From the NCBI GenBank assembly GCA_964483775.1, contig CAZADA010000123.1, positions 1 through 7,611 of the forward strand: a stretch of 7,611 bases of DNA, given 5' to 3'. This stretch comes from CAZADA01 sp964483775. Lineage in GTDB: Bacteria > Pseudomonadota > Alphaproteobacteria > Caulobacterales > Maricaulaceae. Below, in pieces: positions 5,242 through 7,611 of the stretch. Under the pieces are notes generated by a model that was not told where the DNA came from, did no database searches, and worked only from the letters and a program-made list of their open reading frames with translations. Numbering within the stretch: the first letter of the stretch is position 1; each line of letters opens with the position of its first letter. The translations under genes and the position numbers were made by a program.

Positions 5242-6888
5242 ATGTCTTATGTAAGTTTTCGGCGTTTCCTCACTGCCATTGCCGGCCAAGGACAGCGAGC
5301 GGCTAGCATTCTTGTGTTGGGAGCTTTGACTGGTTTGTCTTTGGGCGCGCCTGCTGTCGCTCAGAGCTGTCCCGAGCGCGATGAAGAGCGCTTGTCGCGC
5401 CAAATCGAAAACCCAGACATTGGCGAAGTGCTGGTTGAAGCTCAGGATCTGTTCGCCGTTGAACAGTTCCGCGAAGCCATCTCGCTCTTGAACGAGGGAT
5501 TCGAAGAGCGCACCATTTCAGATTATGGTCGAGGGCTGCTGTTTCAACTGCGTGGTAGCGCTCGGTACTCGCTGGAACCTTCTGACGTTCAAGGTGCGAT
5601 TTCGGACTTTGAGCAGTCGATCCAAGTTGGCGCCCAACTGCGGTCGGAATGCTTGAGCATTTTGTACAATATCGGATCGTTGTACTTGGGCGAGGGCGAC
5701 TACGGGACAGCCATTCGGCTGTTGGAGCAGTGGATTTCGGACGGTGGCGAGGCCACGATCGGCGTGCACCGCAATCTGATGGGCGCTTACGCAGAGTCGG
5801 GTGATCTCAGTAATGCCTTGCGCCATGGTGAGCTGGCCTATGACAAAGCGACAGAGCGCCCGAGGCCGCGTTGGATCTATGACGCGCTCGATAACCTGTA
5901 TACACGTCTCAATCGTCCAAGCGATCGGCTTCGTTTGTTGACGGAGATGGTCTCGGTGTACCCGCGTGAGAAGATCATTTGGCAACGGCTTGCACAGTTG
6001 TACGGTCAACTCTACGGGAACCGCGATCAAGGTCGGCGAGCTTTCGAGATCTATCAGATCATGTACTTAAACGGGATGCTTTCAACTGAGAATGAAATCG
6101 TTCAGTTGTCGCAGTACTATAGTCAACAAGAAATTCCCTATCGCGGCGCACTCATCTTGCAGAAGGAGATGAATGCAGGCCGGGTTGCTCGTTCTGTCCG
6201 TCGGTTGGATCAGCTTGGTCAGTATTGGAAGCAAGCGCGGGAATATGATCGCGCGCTTGGGCCCTTGTCGGAGGCTGCTGAGCGCGCCGGCGGCGGTCGA
6301 CGCTACCTTTCCATTGCCGAATCTCTGAAGCAGCAGGTGCGTTTGGACGAAGCTCAGGAGTATTTCGAACGTGCGTTTGAAGAAGGCGGCCTTGAAGATC
6401 CAGATTACGCAACAAGCCTTTATGGCAACACGGTCTATGAGCGCGGTTGCTTGATGGATGCTCTGGAGATTTATGACGGCTTGCAAGAGTCGGAGTCACG
6501 ACGGTTCCGTGATGAAGCGGCGGACTGGCGGCGGTTTATCCTTGGCGAGCTTGCGGTGAATGAAAACCGCCGTACGTTCGAGGAGCGCGTGCGCCGTGAG
6601 ACCTTGGAGTTTGCGTGCCGGCGCGTTGACCCGATTGTGGCCCAGTCGATTCTTGATCGGGGGGAAGACCTTAGCGTGTTGGATCCTGCACTCGCCGGTG
6701 TGGACTGCACGGCGCTTCTCGATGACCCAACGGCCTACTTTGAGGTCAATCCAGCGTTGTCGTTTGGTCAGAGCGACGGCGATGAAACTGACGAAACGAG
6801 CAACGCCGAGGACGAGGAACCGCAGGTCGCGTGCACCATCGATGACGAGACCGCTTATCGCGAACTGCGCGCCAGCGGATCGGGTTAG
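5242..6888 (+). CDS. Secreted TPR-repeat protein of the TonB2 cluster
   Basis: This 548-residue protein has a signal peptide (basic start, hydrophobic ASILVLGALTGLSLG, likely cut after A-V-A at residue 40), so it is predicted periplasmic. The mature chain is almost all helical with TPR-like repeats. Clear ones include EAQDLFAVEQFREAISLLNE (66-85), LYNIGSLYLGEGDYGTAIRL (141-160) and NLMGAYAESGDLSNALRHGE (178-197). Weaker ones lie around 244-273, 323-347, 356-383 and 391-417. Residues 512-526 form an acidic Asp/Glu/Thr-rich linker before a short tail. Six cysteines remain after cleavage (C43, C137, C403, C459, C489, C531), an even number that suits disulfides. TPR proteins close TonB2 operons in Vibrio and Shewanella, where they support TonB2 function. 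Here the protein probably scaffolds TonB or TtpC in the periplasm; the partner is inferred. The next element is a strong terminator, so this is the last gene of the run. Confidence 0.85.
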   Translation: MSYVSFRRFLTAIAGQGQRAASILVLGALTGLSLGAPAVAQSCPERDEERLSRQIENPDIGEVLVEAQDLFAVEQFREAISLLNEGFEERTISDYGRGLLFQLRGSARYSLEPSDVQGAISDFEQSIQVGAQLRSECLSILYNIGSLYLGEGDYGTAIRLLEQWISDGGEATIGVHRNLMGAYAESGDLSNALRHGELAYDKATERPRPRWIYDALDNLYTRLNRPSDRLRLLTEMVSVYPREKIIWQRLAQLYGQLYGNRDQGRRAFEIYQIMYLNGMLSTENEIVQLSQYYSQQEIPYRGALILQKEMNAGRVARSVRRLDQLGQYWKQAREYDRALGPLSEAAERAGGGRRYLSIAESLKQQVRLDEAQEYFERAFEEGGLEDPDYATSLYGNTVYERGCLMDALEIYDGLQESESRRFRDEAADWRRFILGELAVNENRRTFEERVRRETLEFACRRVDPIVAQSILDRGEDLSVLDPALAGVDCTALLDDPTAYFEVNPALSFGQSDGDETDETSNAEDEEPQVACTIDDETAYRELRASGSG

Positions 6889-6920
6889 ACGCGTCTTCGC
6901 GATTGGGCGAGGTTGAATCG

Positions 6921-6950
6921 ACGGCGCGCCCTTCGTGGCGCGCCGTTTTT
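6921..6950 (+). terminator. Rho-independent terminator of the TonB cluster
   Basis: ACGGCGCGCC (6921-6930) pairs perfectly with GGCGCGCCGT (6937-6946) across the 6-base loop CTTCGT. A run of five T (6946-6950) follows. It lies 33 bases after the TPR gene stop and should separate the cluster from folD. Confidence 0.93.
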
Positions 6951-6962
6951 GCTTTGGATCGT

Positions 6963-6989
6963 TCACATGTCCAGTACGGGTTCATGTGA
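6963..6989. promoter_or_regulatory. Inverted repeat upstream of folD
   Basis: TCACATG (6963-6969) and CATGTGA (6983-6989) form a perfect 7-base dyad around 13 bases. The half-site centres are 20 bases apart, about two helical turns, as in many dimeric repressor or activator sites. It follows the terminator and precedes folD by about 110 bases. It could be an operator for folD or a chance palindrome; no regulator is identifiable. Confidence 0.3.
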
Positions 6990-7102
6990 CCGTTGTCTGA
7001 GAGCGAATCGGTGGTTGGCTCGCCTCTCGATGCGCAGAGGAGTTCGCACGTGTGTGGTCGCGGCCCGCGATGGTGTACGGAACAATCAGAAAGGTGGCGC
7101 CC

Positions 7103-7611
7103 ATGACTGCGCAGATCATAGACGGTCGCAAATTGGCGATGCGGGTGCGGGATGAAGTGCGCGTTGATGCAGGGCGGTTCCGTCAACAGACGGGACGCGC
7201 GCCCGCGCTGCACGTGACTTTGGTTGGCGACGACGCGGCAAGCGAGGTCTATGTGCGTAACAAAGCGCGGGCGGCCGAAAAGTCGGACATTGACTCCCAT
7301 TTGGATCGTTTGCCGGCGACCACCGACCAGGCAACGTTGGAACGCCATCTTGCTAACAAGGCCGACGACCCGTCCGTTGACGGCGTGTTGTTGCAGTTGC
7401 CGCTTCCCAGGGGATTGGACGTCGACGCTGCGTTGGCCAAGATTGGACCCGATAAGGACGTGGATGGTTTGACTGTGGCGAGCCAAGGACGATTGATGCG
7501 AGGACAGCCAGGACTGCGGCCATGCACGCCATCGGGCTGTGTGCTGTTGGCCAAAGAGGCGCTGGGCGACCTGTCGGGTCGCAACGTGGTCGTGATCGGG
7601 CGCTCCATGTT
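7103..7611 (+). CDS. folD: FolD bifunctional methylene-THF dehydrogenase/cyclohydrolase, 5' part
   Basis: The frame is open from ATG 7103 to the window end, giving 169 complete residues of a protein that usually has about 285-300. FolD converts 5,10-methylene-THF to 10-formyl-THF in the cytoplasm, using NADP in most bacteria, and feeds purine and formyl-Met-tRNA synthesis. The catalytic residues known from E. coli are at the same positions: Tyr50 and Lys54 in VYVRNK, Gln98 in GVLLQLPLP, and Asp121 in PDKDVDG. The segment CTPSGC is followed by the start of the Rossmann motif (NVVVIGRSM), where the window cuts the gene. AGGTGG at 7092-7097 serves as the ribosome binding site. The terminator upstream suggests its own promoter in 6951-7102, but none is clear. 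No link to the TonB cluster is implied. Confidence 0.96.
   Translation, partial: MTAQIIDGRKLAMRVRDEVRVDAGRFRQQTGRAPALHVTLVGDDAASEVYVRNKARAAEKSDIDSHLDRLPATTDQATLERHLANKADDPSVDGVLLQLPLPRGLDVDAALAKIGPDKDVDGLTVASQGRLMRGQPGLRPCTPSGCVLLAKEALGDLSGRNVVVIGRSM

Overview
The window looks like chromosomal DNA of a Gram-negative proteobacterium. An alphaproteobacterium of the Hyphomonadaceae/Maricaulaceae type is my best guess, from moderate GC, gene style and the tRNA forms. There is no rRNA or other decisive marker, so this placement is inference.

Layout. Positions 1-257 hold two divergently transcribed tRNA genes. One is a tRNA-like gene on the minus strand, cut by the left edge, with a tRNA-Pro-like body but a CUG anticodon by register. 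The other is a complete tRNA-Gln(UUG) on the plus strand. Each has a recognisable sigma70-type promoter, and both share the same -35 hexamer, TTGCAC. Positions 258-545 are non-coding and hold only weak signals. Positions 546-6888 are a plus-strand run of seven genes: a secreted DUF3450 coiled-coil protein, a TtpC-type periplasmic/membrane protein with a MotA/TolQ/ExbB domain, a short ExbB, two consecutive ExbD proteins, a short TonB, and a secreted TPR protein. The run ends at a strong rho-independent terminator (6921-6950). After a 152-bp gap the 5' part of folD begins at 7103 and runs off the right edge.

How the genes work together. Gene content and order match the TonB2-type energy-transduction clusters known from Vibrio and Shewanella (DUF3450, TtpC, ExbB2, ExbD2, TonB2, TPR). 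ExbB and ExbD form the proton-driven motor, and TonB carries the work across the periplasm to outer-membrane TonB-dependent receptors. TtpC, the DUF3450 protein and the TPR protein are accessory parts with periplasmic portions. The main departures here are a tandem exbD duplication, a long Gly/Ala-rich cytoplasmic tail on TonB, and a 147-bp leader before tonB that can fold and may carry its own weak promoter. No receptor gene, transposon, CRISPR array or phage gene is visible.
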